Below are positions 7,936-16,164 of a stretch of DNA of 64,000 nucleotides, in pieces. Both the position numbers and the translations under genes were made by a program. The stretch's first letter is position 1. Every line of letters starts with the position of its first letter. The notes beneath the pieces are model-generated. The model did no database searches. It had not been told where the DNA came from and saw only the letters and a list, made by a program, of their open reading frames with translations. Source of the DNA: Sphingopyxis sp. YF1 (lineage in GTDB: Bacteria; Pseudomonadota; Alphaproteobacteria; Sphingomonadales; Sphingomonadaceae); assembly GCF_022701295.1 (NCBI RefSeq), contig NZ_CP033204.1, positions 620,001 through 684,000 of the forward strand. Direction: 5' to 3'.

Positions 7936-10242
7936 TTGACCAGTTCGCGTTCATCGTCCGCCACCCGTCTTGCCGCCGGAACCGCGGTCGGCCTGGCTCT
8001 TGCGGCGCTCGCGCAGCCCGCGGCGGCGCAGGACGATGACGGCGAATATTGGGCTCAGCGCAAGAGCCAGATCGTCGTCACCGCGACGCGCACCGCGGTG
8101 AAGGCCGAGGATGTTCCGATCACCATCACGGTGAAGAATGACGAGCAGATCGCCGACGAACTTGTCACCGACATCCGCGACCTCGTCCGTTTCGAACCCG
8201 GGGTCAGCGTCCAGCGCCAACCCGCACGCTTCGGCGCGGCGCTCGGCGCGACCGGCCGCGCGGGCAACGACAGCTTCAACATCCGCGGCATCGGCGGCAA
8301 CCGCGTGCTGATCCAGGTCGACGGCGTGCGCGTCCCCGACGGTTTCAGCTTTGGCGCGCAGGCGTCGGGGCGCGGCGATTATGTCGACCTTGGTCTCGTC
8401 AAGTCGGTCGAGATCCTGCGCGGGCCGTCGTCGGCGCTCTACGGCAGCGACGGCCTTGCCGGCGCGGTCAGCTTCATCACCAGCGACCCCGCCGACTTCC
8501 TTCAGGGCGGCAAGGCCGTCGGCGGCCTGCTCCGCGCGGGATACAGCAGCGCCGACCAGGAGTTCAGCGAAACCGCGATCCTCGCGGGGCGCAGCGGCGA
8601 CTGGTCGGTGATGGCCGCCTATACCCGCCGCGATTATCAGGAACTTGACAACAAAGGCAAAGTCGCCGGCGGCATCCTGCTCGGACCCGTCACTGGCACC
8701 TCGGGGAAGGACGCGACCAGCGGCCCGCTGCGCACGCTTCCCAATCCGCAGGACGGCCGGTCGGACGCCGCGCTCGCGCGCATCGTCTACGACCCCGCCA
8801 ACGGCCACAAGCTGCGCCTGACCGGCGAATATCTCGACACCCGCCTCTACACCAACGGCCTCACCGGCGTGACGGCGACGCGCACCCCGGCCGGCGTCGT
8901 CACCGCGAGCGTCGACCGGCTCGAAGGCTTCGACACCGGCGAGCGCAAGCGCGTCTCGCTCGACTGGAGCTGGGAGGGCGAGGGGGCGATCGATTTCGCG
9001 CGTGTCGCGCTTTACTGGCAGGACGGCGAGGACCGGCAATATACCGAGGAAGATCGCACTCCCGCCGCCGACCGCACGCGCCTCAACACCTTCGAGAACC
9101 GCGTCATCGGCGCCGCGGCCGACGCCCGCGCCGACTTCACGACTGGCGGAGTCGCGCATCGCCTCGTCTTCGGCGGCGACATCAGCAAGACGCGCCAGCG
9201 CGGCCTGCGCGACGGCACCGTCCCGCCCTTTGGCGAAACCTTCCCCGTGCGCGCCTTCCCGAGCACCGATTTCACCCGCGCGGGGCTGTTCGTCGGCGAC
9301 GAGATATCGGTCGCCGACGGCCGCCTGCTGCTCTATCCGGCGCTGCGCTTCGACTGGTACGACCTGTCGCCCGACGACGACCCGCTGCTGCCCGCCTTTG
9401 CCGGCGCCAAGCAGGACGGCTCGCGCCTGTCGCCTAAATTCGGCGCGGTGTGGAAGCTCACCGACGCGGTTCGCCTGTTCGCCAACTATGCGACCGGGTT
9501 CAAGGCGCCCGAACCGGGGCAGGTGAACCAGTTCTTCTCGAACCTCGCGTCGGGCTATACCTCGATCCCGAACCCCGACCTTGGTCCCGAACGCAGCACG
9601 AGCGTCGAGGGCGGCATCCGCTTCTCGAACGACGCGATCAGCCTCGATGTCACCGGTTTTTCGTCGCGCTACAAGGATTTCATCAGCCAGGAACGGGTGA
9701 GCGGCAATTTCCTGCCGAACGATCCCGCCATCTTTCAATTCGTGAATCTCGATCGCGTCCGGGTCAAAGGGGCCGAGGCGCGGTTCGAGGGGCGAGCGTC
9801 GTCCGGCCTGTATACGACGCTCGCCCTATCCTATGCCAAGGGTGACGTGATCGACCCCGCCGGCCTGCGCACGCCGCTCGAATCGATCGACCCGCTCAAG
9901 CTCGTTGCCGGGGTCGGCTATCGCCAGCGGCAGGGACGCTTCGGCGGCCAGCTGATCATGACGCACAGCGCGCGCAAGGAAGCGTCGCGGACGGCGGACG
10001 GCTATCGCCCCGACGGCTTCACGATCCTCGACGCGACCGCCTTTGTGCGGCTGGCCGACGGGCTGACGCTGCGCGGCGGCGTCTTCAACATCCTCGACAA
10101 GAAATACAGCTGGTGGAGCGACGCGCGCGGGCTCGCCAACACGACCGTCATCGGGGGGCAGACGCTGCCGATCGCGGTGATTGCCGACGCCTATACCCAG
10201 CCGGGCCGCAACGCGAGCGTGTCGCTCAGCTTCCGCTTCTGA
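7936..10242 (+). CDS. TonB-dependent haemoglobin/haem/transferrin-type outer-membrane receptor
   Basis: A 768-residue TonB-dependent receptor. TTG 7936 is chosen because AAGGGGA lies 6-7 bases upstream and a signal peptide follows at once (to about AQPAAAQ). The plug domain begins with SQIVVTATRT and includes NIRGIGGNRVLIQVDGVR and VEILRGPSSALYGSDGLAG. In the barrel, GFKAPEP and IPNPDLGPE correspond to the FRAP and NPNL-type motifs of haem receptors. The C-terminus ends in an aromatic residue (SLSFRF) as required for outer-membrane insertion. It would import haem or protein-bound iron. Two palindromes upstream and the adjacent DUF6607-type gene support an iron-regulated haem-uptake unit. Confidence 0.92.
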   Translation: MTSSRSSSATRLAAGTAVGLALAALAQPAAAQDDDGEYWAQRKSQIVVTATRTAVKAEDVPITITVKNDEQIADELVTDIRDLVRFEPGVSVQRQPARFGAALGATGRAGNDSFNIRGIGGNRVLIQVDGVRVPDGFSFGAQASGRGDYVDLGLVKSVEILRGPSSALYGSDGLAGAVSFITSDPADFLQGGKAVGGLLRAGYSSADQEFSETAILAGRSGDWSVMAAYTRRDYQELDNKGKVAGGILLGPVTGTSGKDATSGPLRTLPNPQDGRSDAALARIVYDPANGHKLRLTGEYLDTRLYTNGLTGVTATRTPAGVVTASVDRLEGFDTGERKRVSLDWSWEGEGAIDFARVALYWQDGEDRQYTEEDRTPAADRTRLNTFENRVIGAAADARADFTTGGVAHRLVFGGDISKTRQRGLRDGTVPPFGETFPVRAFPSTDFTRAGLFVGDEISVADGRLLLYPALRFDWYDLSPDDDPLLPAFAGAKQDGSRLSPKFGAVWKLTDAVRLFANYATGFKAPEPGQVNQFFSNLASGYTSIPNPDLGPERSTSVEGGIRFSNDAISLDVTGFSSRYKDFISQERVSGNFLPNDPAIFQFVNLDRVRVKGAEARFEGRASSGLYTTLALSYAKGDVIDPAGLRTPLESIDPLKLVAGVGYRQRQGRFGGQLIMTHSARKEASRTADGYRPDGFTILDATAFVRLADGLTLRGGVFNILDKKYSWWSDARGLANTTVIGGQTLPIAVIADAYTQPGRNASVSLSFRF

Positions 10243-10262
10243 AGATGAAAAGGACTGCACCG

Positions 10263-11240
10263 ATGAAATCCTGTCGTAGAATCGCCGCCGGCCTGTTGCT
10301 GCTCACCGCTGCGCTGCCCGTTGCGGCCTCCGCCCACCCGCCGATCGCGGCCGAAGCCGCCGCGGCGAATTTCGAACAGGACCGCGCCGACATCCTTGCG
10401 ATGGCGGGCAATTACCGCGTCAGCTTCAACATGCAGGAATCAACGCGCTGGGATCCGGGTTACGAGGTCCTCGAACCCAAAAGATCGGGTGGCAACGAGG
10501 TCGTCCGGGTGATCGAGGACACCGGGCGCAAGATCGTGCTCCAGCATATGCTCGTCATCACGGGTGACGACGACAAAAGCATGATCATCAAGCATTGGCG
10601 CCAGGACTGGGAATATGAACCCGCGAAGCTGCTGGTCTATTCGGACCGCAACGCGTGGGCGTGGGAAGATGTCCCTGAGCGCATGCGCACCGGTCGCTGG
10701 TCGCAGACCGTCTGGCAGGTCGACGACAGCCCGCGTTACGGGGGCTGGGGGCAGTTCGAAACGCAGGGCGGCGTCCGTCGCTGGCGCTCGAACTGGACAT
10801 GGCGTCCGCTCGCGCGCCGCGACGCCGTGCGGGGTCCGGTGTACGACCGCTATCTGTCGATCAACCGCCATCAGCCCTCGCCTGACGGTTGGGTCCACTG
10901 GCAGGACAATACCAAGATGGGCACGAAGGACGGCAAGCTGGTGCCGATCGTCCAGGAATATGTCCTCAACACCTATATCAAATACGACCAGTATGACGTG
11001 AAGGCCGCCGACGATTATTGGGCCGCGACGAAGGAATATTGGGCCGCGGTGCGCGCCGAATGGGACCGCGTTGCACAGGCCAAGGGCGGTATCGCGATCG
11101 ACGAAAAGGCCGATACCGGCACCGTGATCAGCGGCCGCCTGCTCGAAATGGCCGACGAGGTCCAGGAAAAGAAGCTGACCACCGCCAAGGCCATTTCCGA
11201 GGCGAAGCGGTTGATCGAGGGAAATACGCGCAAGCTTTGA
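10263..11240 (+). CDS. DUF6607-family secreted protein, probable haem/iron-uptake accessory
   Basis: A 325-residue exported protein; the signal peptide is MKSCRRIAAGLLLLTAALPVAAS. ATG 10263 has AAAGGA nine bases upstream; ATG 10245 is the alternative. The mature part is rich in Trp and Tyr (WRQDWEYEP, WSQTVWQVDDSPRYGGWGQF), resembling the DUF6607 family that often lies beside haem-type TonB receptors. It starts 20 bases after the receptor stop, so it is probably co-transcribed. The biochemical role is unknown; chaperoning or processing of haem in the periplasm is a guess from context. Confidence 0.75.
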   Translation: MKSCRRIAAGLLLLTAALPVAASAHPPIAAEAAAANFEQDRADILAMAGNYRVSFNMQESTRWDPGYEVLEPKRSGGNEVVRVIEDTGRKIVLQHMLVITGDDDKSMIIKHWRQDWEYEPAKLLVYSDRNAWAWEDVPERMRTGRWSQTVWQVDDSPRYGGWGQFETQGGVRRWRSNWTWRPLARRDAVRGPVYDRYLSINRHQPSPDGWVHWQDNTKMGTKDGKLVPIVQEYVLNTYIKYDQYDVKAADDYWAATKEYWAAVRAEWDRVAQAKGGIAIDEKADTGTVISGRLLEMADEVQEKKLTTAKAISEAKRLIEGNTRKL

Positions 11241-11340
11241 AGCCTTCACCATGTGAAGCCCGCAACTTCGGGGGCGTTCCGAAAGGGGTGCCCTCATTTT
11301 TGCCGTGTCGATGGCGATTGTTTCGGCGGGTGACGGTTTC

Positions 11341-11738
11341 GGGGTGGGAAGCTGCCGATTGAGTGGCGAACCGGTTTCCCCTCCCGCACGCGGGAGGGGC
11401 AGCGAGGCTTGCCAGCTTGCTGGCTAGCCGCAGCGGGGTGGGCCATCGCGACGCCGCTGCCCACCCCCGACCCCTCCCGCAAGCGGGAAGGGAGAAGAGC
11501 GGCCGCAATCGGTCGTATGCTGACATGGGTGTCGCACCGGCAGGTGGCTTCCGAAATGGGGTGGGAAGCAGCCGACTGAGTGGCGAACCGGTTTCCCCTC
11601 CCGCGTGCGGGAGGGGCAGCGAGGCTTGCCGGCTAGCCGGCTAGCCGCAGCGGGGTGGGCCATCGCGACGCCGCTGCCCACCCCCGACCCCTCCCGCAAG
11701 CGGGAGGGGAGAAGAGTGTCCACAATCGGTCGTTTGCT
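11341..11738. repeat. Tandem direct repeat (two 181-bp units, 217-bp period) made of GC-rich hairpins
   Basis: Unit 1 is 11341-11521 and unit 2 is 11558-11738, nearly identical with a 36-base spacer. Each unit holds two 22-bp palindromes of the form CCCCTCCCGC-nn-GCGGGAGGGG (at 11378, 11471, 11595 and 11688) and a looser GGGTGGGC/GCCCACCC pair. Such CCCCTCCCGC hairpins are frequent between genes in sphingomonads. The 11241-11805 stretch holds no convincing gene, only this repeat. It separates the haem operon from a convergent gene and could end both transcripts. Confidence 0.85.
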
Positions 11739-11805
11739 GCCGCTCCTCCCGCGAGCGGTCCGTCGGGCACAGGGCGTCGGCGTGCCGCGACCGGCCTGCG
11801 CGAGG

Positions 11806-12408
11806 TCAGACGAGCACGCGTTCCAGATCTTCCCAGTCGCGCACACGGCGCGGGCGGTACCAGCGCCACCAGGTGCCGACGACGTAGATCAGCCCGATCA
11901 GGGGGAGGAGCGCGAAGCCGCCCCAGATCGCGTAGGCGCCCGGCTTCCAGTCGGCGCCATAGAGACGCCACGTGTCATAGGGTGCGTAAAGCAGCATCAG
12001 GCAGATGCCGCCGAAGATGAGGAGATGGGCGAGATTCTCCCATCCGCGCAGCCCGCGCTGCACGCGGTCGAAACGGCCGAGCGCTTCCATTTCCTCGGCG
12101 ATGTGCAGCACGAGGTCGGGATAGTCGCCCGACCAGCTGCCGTCGAAGACGATGTCGGAGCCGCGCTCGCGTGCGATCACGGTGCGCCAATGGGTCGTCC
12201 TGCCAAATTCCTTTCCCGCGCGCATCCAGCGGATGTCGGACACGGGAAATTCGATGCAGCCGCGCTTCTCGCCCTGGATGGTGATCGTCGGGTCGGCATA
12301 GGTCGCGACCTCGACGTGTGCGACCTTGCCCTTTGCCCCCGCCCAGCGCAGCGAGGCGGTGGTTCCGACCGAATAGAGATGGTCTTTGGCGGGCTGCTTC
12401 TTGCTCAT
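11806..12408 (-). CDS. Conserved membrane protein of unknown function
   Basis: A 200-residue protein: a soluble N-terminal part (about 1-130), then two hydrophobic segments near residues 131-151 and 160-182, and a basic C-terminus. I recognise no family. The start is uncertain: ATG 12408 (MSKKQPAKD) is preferred because a hairpin at 12423-12441 lies immediately upstream of the alternative ATG 12420. Neither has a strong ribosome-binding site. The N-terminal half reads like a small beta-rich sensor domain, but that is only an impression. Confidence 0.65.
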   Translation of the reverse strand: MSKKQPAKDHLYSVGTTASLRWAGAKGKVAHVEVATYADPTITIQGEKRGCIEFPVSDIRWMRAGKEFGRTTHWRTVIARERGSDIVFDGSWSGDYPDLVLHIAEEMEALGRFDRVQRGLRGWENLAHLLIFGGICLMLLYAPYDTWRLYGADWKPGAYAIWGGFALLPLIGLIYVVGTWWRWYRPRRVRDWEDLERVLV

Positions 12409-12422
12409 GAGCCGGCCCATTG

Positions 12423-12441
12423 CCGCGCGTTTTGCGCGCGG
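12423..12441 (-). terminator. Candidate terminator hairpin after doxX
   Basis: CCGCGCG and CGCGCGG form perfect 7-bp arms around a 5-base loop, about 20 bases beyond the doxX stop on the minus strand. No T-tract is present, so it may only pause transcription. Confidence 0.45.
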
Positions 12442-12461
12442 TCAGTGACCGGGCACACAGG

Positions 12462-12842
12462 CTATTTTTTCGTCGCGCCCTCGACGCTCCAGATGCCCGC
12501 GCCGCGCGTCGCAATGAACAGGAAGATGAAGCAATAGAGTGCGATCGTCTCGCCGCCGTTGACGATCGGGTAGGGGCTTTGCGTGCCGTGTGCGACCCAA
12601 TAGCCGACCGCCGACATGCCGCTGGCGACGAAGGCGGCGGGGCGGGTGAACAGGCCGAGGACGATCAGCCCGCCTGCGATCAGTTCGATCGCGCCTGCGG
12701 CGGTGAGCATCGGGTTGAGCGGCATCGGAAAGGGTGCCGGGAAGTCGAGGAATTTCTGCACGCCGTGCGCGAGGAACAACAGGCCGGCGACGATGCGCAG
12801 CAGCGCATAGGCCTGTTCGGTGAAACCATCGAGAAACTTCAT
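12462..12842 (-). CDS. DoxX-family membrane protein
   Basis: A 126-residue integral membrane protein with four hydrophobic segments and the DoxX-family opening ALLRIVAGLLFLAHGVQKF. DoxX proteins are small quinone- or thiol-linked redox membrane proteins; the precise reaction is not established for most members. AAAGGGGGA lies 9 bases before ATG 12842. It is divergent from the AhpD-like/ECF41 pair. DoxX-type genes are frequent neighbours of such redox-related ECF modules, so shared function is plausible. Confidence 0.85.
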   Translation of the reverse strand: MKFLDGFTEQAYALLRIVAGLLFLAHGVQKFLDFPAPFPMPLNPMLTAAGAIELIAGGLIVLGLFTRPAAFVASGMSAVGYWVAHGTQSPYPIVNGGETIALYCFIFLFIATRGAGIWSVEGATKK

Positions 12843-12985
12843 GATCCGATCCCCCTTTGCCGATGATGCGCGATGCTAATCCAGCTTGGCGGCCCGTCAA
12901 AGCATATTGTCCGAAACGGAGCGTTTCACGGAGCGCGGCCGGGTTTCAAAAAAAGCAGGTGCCGCGCGGGGTTTTTTGCGCGGCA

Positions 12986-13012
12986 TGTCACACGCGCCCG
13001 CCCTGTTTCGTC
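12986..13012 (+). promoter_or_regulatory. ECF41-type promoter upstream of the AhpD-like gene
   Basis: TGTCACA (12986-12992), a 16-base spacer, then CGTC (13009-13012). This matches the published ECF41 promoter pattern, with TGTCACA at -35 and CGTC at -10, in both elements and spacing. It lies 31 bases before the start of the AhpD-like gene, whose downstream partner encodes the ECF41 sigma factor itself, so autoregulation is expected. Confidence 0.82.
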
Positions 13013-13043
13013 ATGTCGGCATGTTCACCAAAGGAGACACGCC

Positions 13044-13499
13044 ATGACCAAGGTAACCGACCCCTTCGCCGCCGCGCCGCAGCTGATGAAGCAGTGGATG
13101 GGCACGTCGCTCGCGGTGCAGGAGAGCCTCGAGAAAAGCCTGATCGAGCTGGTCAAGATCCGCGCGTCGATCCTCAACGGCTGTGCGAACTGCATCAACA
13201 TGCACACGACCGAGGCCCGCGCGGCGGGCGAGACCGAACAGCGCCTCTATCTGCTCGCGGCGTGGCACGAGGCGCCGGTCTATAGCGACCGCGAGCGCGC
13301 CGCGCTGGCGTGGACCGACGCCTTGACCCGCCTGTCCGAAGGGCACACACACAAGGGTGCGAAGGCCGCGCTCGAAGCGCATTTTACGCCGGAGGAACAG
13401 GTGAAGCTGACCTTGATGATCAACGTCATCAACGGCTGGAACCGCCTCGCGGTCGGTTTCGACCTTTGGTACGACATGCCTGCGGCAAAGGCGGCCTGA
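13044..13499 (+). CDS. AhpD-like carboxymuconolactone-decarboxylase-family protein (ECF41 partner)
   Basis: A 151-residue alpha-helical protein with the redox motif CANCINMH (C47, C50, H54), typical of AhpD-like peroxidase-reductase members of the carboxymuconolactone decarboxylase superfamily. AAGGAGA lies 7 bases before ATG 13044. The stop overlaps the ECF sigma start (TGATG). In known ECF41 loci, the partner gene encodes a carboxymuconolactone decarboxylase, oxidoreductase or epimerase (COE protein), and is the main target of the sigma factor. The substrate is unknown for this subgroup. Confidence 0.92.
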   Translation: MTKVTDPFAAAPQLMKQWMGTSLAVQESLEKSLIELVKIRASILNGCANCINMHTTEARAAGETEQRLYLLAAWHEAPVYSDRERAALAWTDALTRLSEGHTHKGAKAALEAHFTPEEQVKLTLMINVINGWNRLAVGFDLWYDMPAAKAA

Positions 13500-14377
13500 T
13501 GCGCTTTGACGGTATCCGCGACGACCCGGGCAACAGCGACGCGGCGGCGAGTTTCGACCCGCTGCGTCCGCTGCTCACGCGCGTGGCCTATCGCATGCTG
13601 GGGTCGGTCGCCGATGCCGAGGATGCGGTGCAGGATGCCTTTCTCCGCTGGCTCGCCACCGACCGCCGCGAAGTGCGCGAACCCGCGGCGTTCCTCCGCC
13701 GCACGGTGACGCGGCTCTGCCTCGACCAGCTCAAGTCGGCGCGGCGCACCCGCGAGACCTATGTCGGGCCCTGGCTTCCCGAGCCGCTGCTCGAAGAAGA
13801 GGCCGACGAGGACGATGTCACGCTGCCGCTGATGCTCGCGCTCGAACGGCTGTCGCCGCTCGAACGCGCCGCCTTTCTGCTCCACGACGTCTTCGGGGTG
13901 GGCTTCGACGAGGTCGCGGCGACGATCGGCCGCGACGCCGCGGCGACGCGCCAGCTTGCCGCGCGGGCGCGCGCGCACGTCCGTGAGGCACGCCCGCGCT
14001 ACCGGCTCGAAAGGGAAAAGGGGCTGGAGATCGCCGACGCCTTTTTCGCCGCCTCGCGCAGCGGCGACATGCAGGCTTTGGGCGCGCTGCTTGCGGCCGA
14101 CGTCGGCATGTGGTCCGACGGGGGCGGCAAGCGGCCCGCCGCCGACCGGCCGATCCTCGGCTTCGACACGGTGCTCAAGCTGCATCGCAGCCTGGCGGTG
14201 CTGTTCGGAAAATATGGCTCGACGCTGGTCCGCACCGGTACGATCAACGGCCTGCCGGGTTTCATCACGCGCGAAGCCGATGGCGAGGTCCAGACGACCG
14301 CGCTCGAGATCGAGGACGGCAAGATCGTCGCAATCTATGTCGTGCGCAACCCCGACAAGCTGCAGCATCTGCACTAG
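13499..14377 (+). CDS. ECF41-type RNA polymerase sigma factor with SnoaL-like C-terminal domain
   Basis: A 292-residue sigma factor. Region 2 is at about residues 20-85 and region 4 at about 108-165. The ECF41 hallmarks are present: WLPEPL (92-97) in the linker and DGGGK (207-211) in the C-terminal SnoaL/NTF2-like extension. In ECF41 this extension replaces a membrane anti-sigma factor and tunes activity; none is encoded nearby. The start is coupled to the AhpD-like gene by TGATG. A matching promoter lies at 12986-13012. Confidence 0.93.
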   Translation: MRFDGIRDDPGNSDAAASFDPLRPLLTRVAYRMLGSVADAEDAVQDAFLRWLATDRREVREPAAFLRRTVTRLCLDQLKSARRTRETYVGPWLPEPLLEEEADEDDVTLPLMLALERLSPLERAAFLLHDVFGVGFDEVAATIGRDAAATRQLAARARAHVREARPRYRLEREKGLEIADAFFAASRSGDMQALGALLAADVGMWSDGGGKRPAADRPILGFDTVLKLHRSLAVLFGKYGSTLVRTGTINGLPGFITREADGEVQTTALEIEDGKIVAIYVVRNPDKLQHLH

Positions 14378-14398
14378 GCGGGCGAACGGCCGGCGCGA

Positions 14399-15979
14399 TT
14401 AGCCGGCGTCGGCGAGGATCAGGTCGCCGGCGCGCGAGGCCATTGCCATCGCGGGAGCGTTGGTGTTGCCCGACACCAGCGACGGCATCACCGAAATGTC
14501 GACGACGCGCAGCCCCTCGACCCCGCGCACGCGCAGCCGCGTGTCGACGACCGACGCCGCGTCGTCGCCCATGCGGCAGGTGCCCGCGGCGTGATAGCCC
14601 GCGCCGCCGATGCGGTGATAGGCGTCGATGATCTCGTCGTCGCGCTCGATGCCGGCGCTCGGGTCGATCTCCGCGACGACGAAAGGGGCGAGCGCGGGCT
14701 GGGTGAACATCGCGCGGATGAAACGGAAGAGCGCGACCGAGACGCGGCGGTCGTATTCGGTCGCGAGATAATTGGGATCGATGATCGCGGGGGTCGCGAT
14801 GTCGGGTCCACCGATCAGGATGCTGCCCTGGCTTTCGGGACGCATGACATAGCCGCCGCACATCGCGCCGGGAAAGTCGTGCAGCGACAGGCCGGGGGTG
14901 CTGGTGTCGATCGACATCGGCCCCATGCCGAGCTGGGCGTCGGGGCGGCCGCTGCCCGGTTCGGTGCGGATGAAACCGCCGACCTCGAACGCCGCCGAGG
15001 TCAGCGGGCCCGATTTGAAGAGGAAATAGCGCAGCGCGCTGAGATAGAGGCCGGCGCCCTGGAAGGCGGCATTCTCGCTGCCCTCGCGCAGGCGGTATTG
15101 CGCGCGGAGCAGGCGATGCTCGCGCATGTTGTGGCCGACGCCGGGGGCGTCGTGCAGTATCTCGACCCCGACGCTCTTGAGGTGCGCGGCGGGGCCGATG
15201 CCCGAGCGCTGGAGCAGGGTAGGGGAATTGAGCGCGCCGGCGCTGAGGATCACCTCCGTCGCCGCGATGTCGCGTTCGCCGTCGGCGCCGCGGATGCGGA
15301 CCCCGGTGATGCGCTTGCCCGTATGCGTCAGGCGCAGCACGTCGGTGTCGGTGATGACGGTGACGTTGGGACGCGCCATCGCGGGGCGCAGGAAGACCTT
15401 GGCGGCGCTCTGGCGCCTGCCCTTCCAGATGTTGCGCGGCTGATAACCGAAACCCGGACCGTCGAGCGCATTGAGGTCGGCGGCGGTGGGCACGCCCATT
15501 TCGGCGGCGGCGGCGATCATCGCCTCGAGCACCGGCAGCTTCGTCGGATGGATGGTGATGTTGAGCGGGCCGCCGCTGCCGCGCATGTCGGAGGCGCCGA
15601 GCTGGTGATTTTCGAGCGCCTTGAAATGCGGCTTGAGGTCGGCCCAGCGCCAGCCGTCGCAATCCCATTCGTCATAGTCGCTCGGCTGGCCGCGGACATA
15701 GACCATGCCGTTGAGCGAACTCGATCCGCCGAGCGTCTTGCCGCGCACCCAATATTCGGGTTCGTTGTGGCCGCCGGTCTTTTTCGCGACATAGGCGTGG
15801 GTCAGCGACGGATCCATCAGCGTCTTGCCGAAGCCGCGCGGCATGTCGATCAACGGACTCGAATCGACGGGGCCGCTTTCGATGACGAGGATTTTGTGGC
15901 GGCCGCTGCGGCTCAGCCGTTCGGCGAGCACGCAGCCCGACGAACCGGCGCCGACGATGATATAGTCGAACGGTCCCAT
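14399..15979 (-). CDS. GMC-family FAD-dependent alcohol dehydrogenase/oxidase
   Basis: A 526-residue GMC oxidoreductase related to choline and aliphatic alcohol dehydrogenases. The N-terminal FAD Rossmann motif is GAGSSGCVLAERLSRSG. The second GMC signature is around residues 80-105 (RGKTLGGSSSLNGMVYVRG). The C-terminal catalytic region contains GYHAAGTCRMG with the active-site His, and NTNAPAMAMASRAGD. It is the last gene of the P450/esterase/P450/rubredoxin operon, 4 bases after rubredoxin. It would oxidise an alcohol formed by a P450 to an aldehyde or ketone; the substrate is unknown. No signal peptide is seen, so it is cytoplasmic. Confidence 0.92.
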   Translation of the reverse strand: MGPFDYIIVGAGSSGCVLAERLSRSGRHKILVIESGPVDSSPLIDMPRGFGKTLMDPSLTHAYVAKKTGGHNEPEYWVRGKTLGGSSSLNGMVYVRGQPSDYDEWDCDGWRWADLKPHFKALENHQLGASDMRGSGGPLNITIHPTKLPVLEAMIAAAAEMGVPTAADLNALDGPGFGYQPRNIWKGRRQSAAKVFLRPAMARPNVTVITDTDVLRLTHTGKRITGVRIRGADGERDIAATEVILSAGALNSPTLLQRSGIGPAAHLKSVGVEILHDAPGVGHNMREHRLLRAQYRLREGSENAAFQGAGLYLSALRYFLFKSGPLTSAAFEVGGFIRTEPGSGRPDAQLGMGPMSIDTSTPGLSLHDFPGAMCGGYVMRPESQGSILIGGPDIATPAIIDPNYLATEYDRRVSVALFRFIRAMFTQPALAPFVVAEIDPSAGIERDDEIIDAYHRIGGAGYHAAGTCRMGDDAASVVDTRLRVRGVEGLRVVDISVMPSLVSGNTNAPAMAMASRAGDLILADAG

Positions 15980-15983
15980 CGCG

Positions 15984-16148
15984 TCAGATCTCGACCATGT
16001 CGAATTCGGCCTTCAGCGCGCCGCAGTCGGGGCACTTCCAGTCGTCGGGAATGTCTTCCCACGCGGTGCCGGGTTCGATCTCGCCGGCCGGGTCGCCGAG
16101 TTCCTGCTCGTAGATCCAGCCGCAGTTCATGCACATCCATTTCTTCAT
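15984..16148 (-). CDS. Rubredoxin
   Basis: A 54-residue protein reading MKKWMCMNCGWIYEQELGDP at its start. It has the two iron-binding CxxC pairs, CMNC (C6, C9) and CPDC (C39, C42), and the typical rubredoxin GWIY, GTAWEDIPDDW and CG segments. It binds a single Fe(Cys)4 centre and passes electrons in the cytoplasm. It starts 16 bases after the stop of a cytochrome P450 gene and ends 4 bases before the GMC gene. Rubredoxin usually serves AlkB-type hydroxylases, whereas bacterial P450s usually use ferredoxins. None is encoded in this operon, so it may serve these P450s. Confidence 0.93.
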   Translation of the reverse strand: MKKWMCMNCGWIYEQELGDPAGEIEPGTAWEDIPDDWKCPDCGALKAEFDMVEI

Positions 16149-16164
16149 CGCAGCGGCCCTCCGG

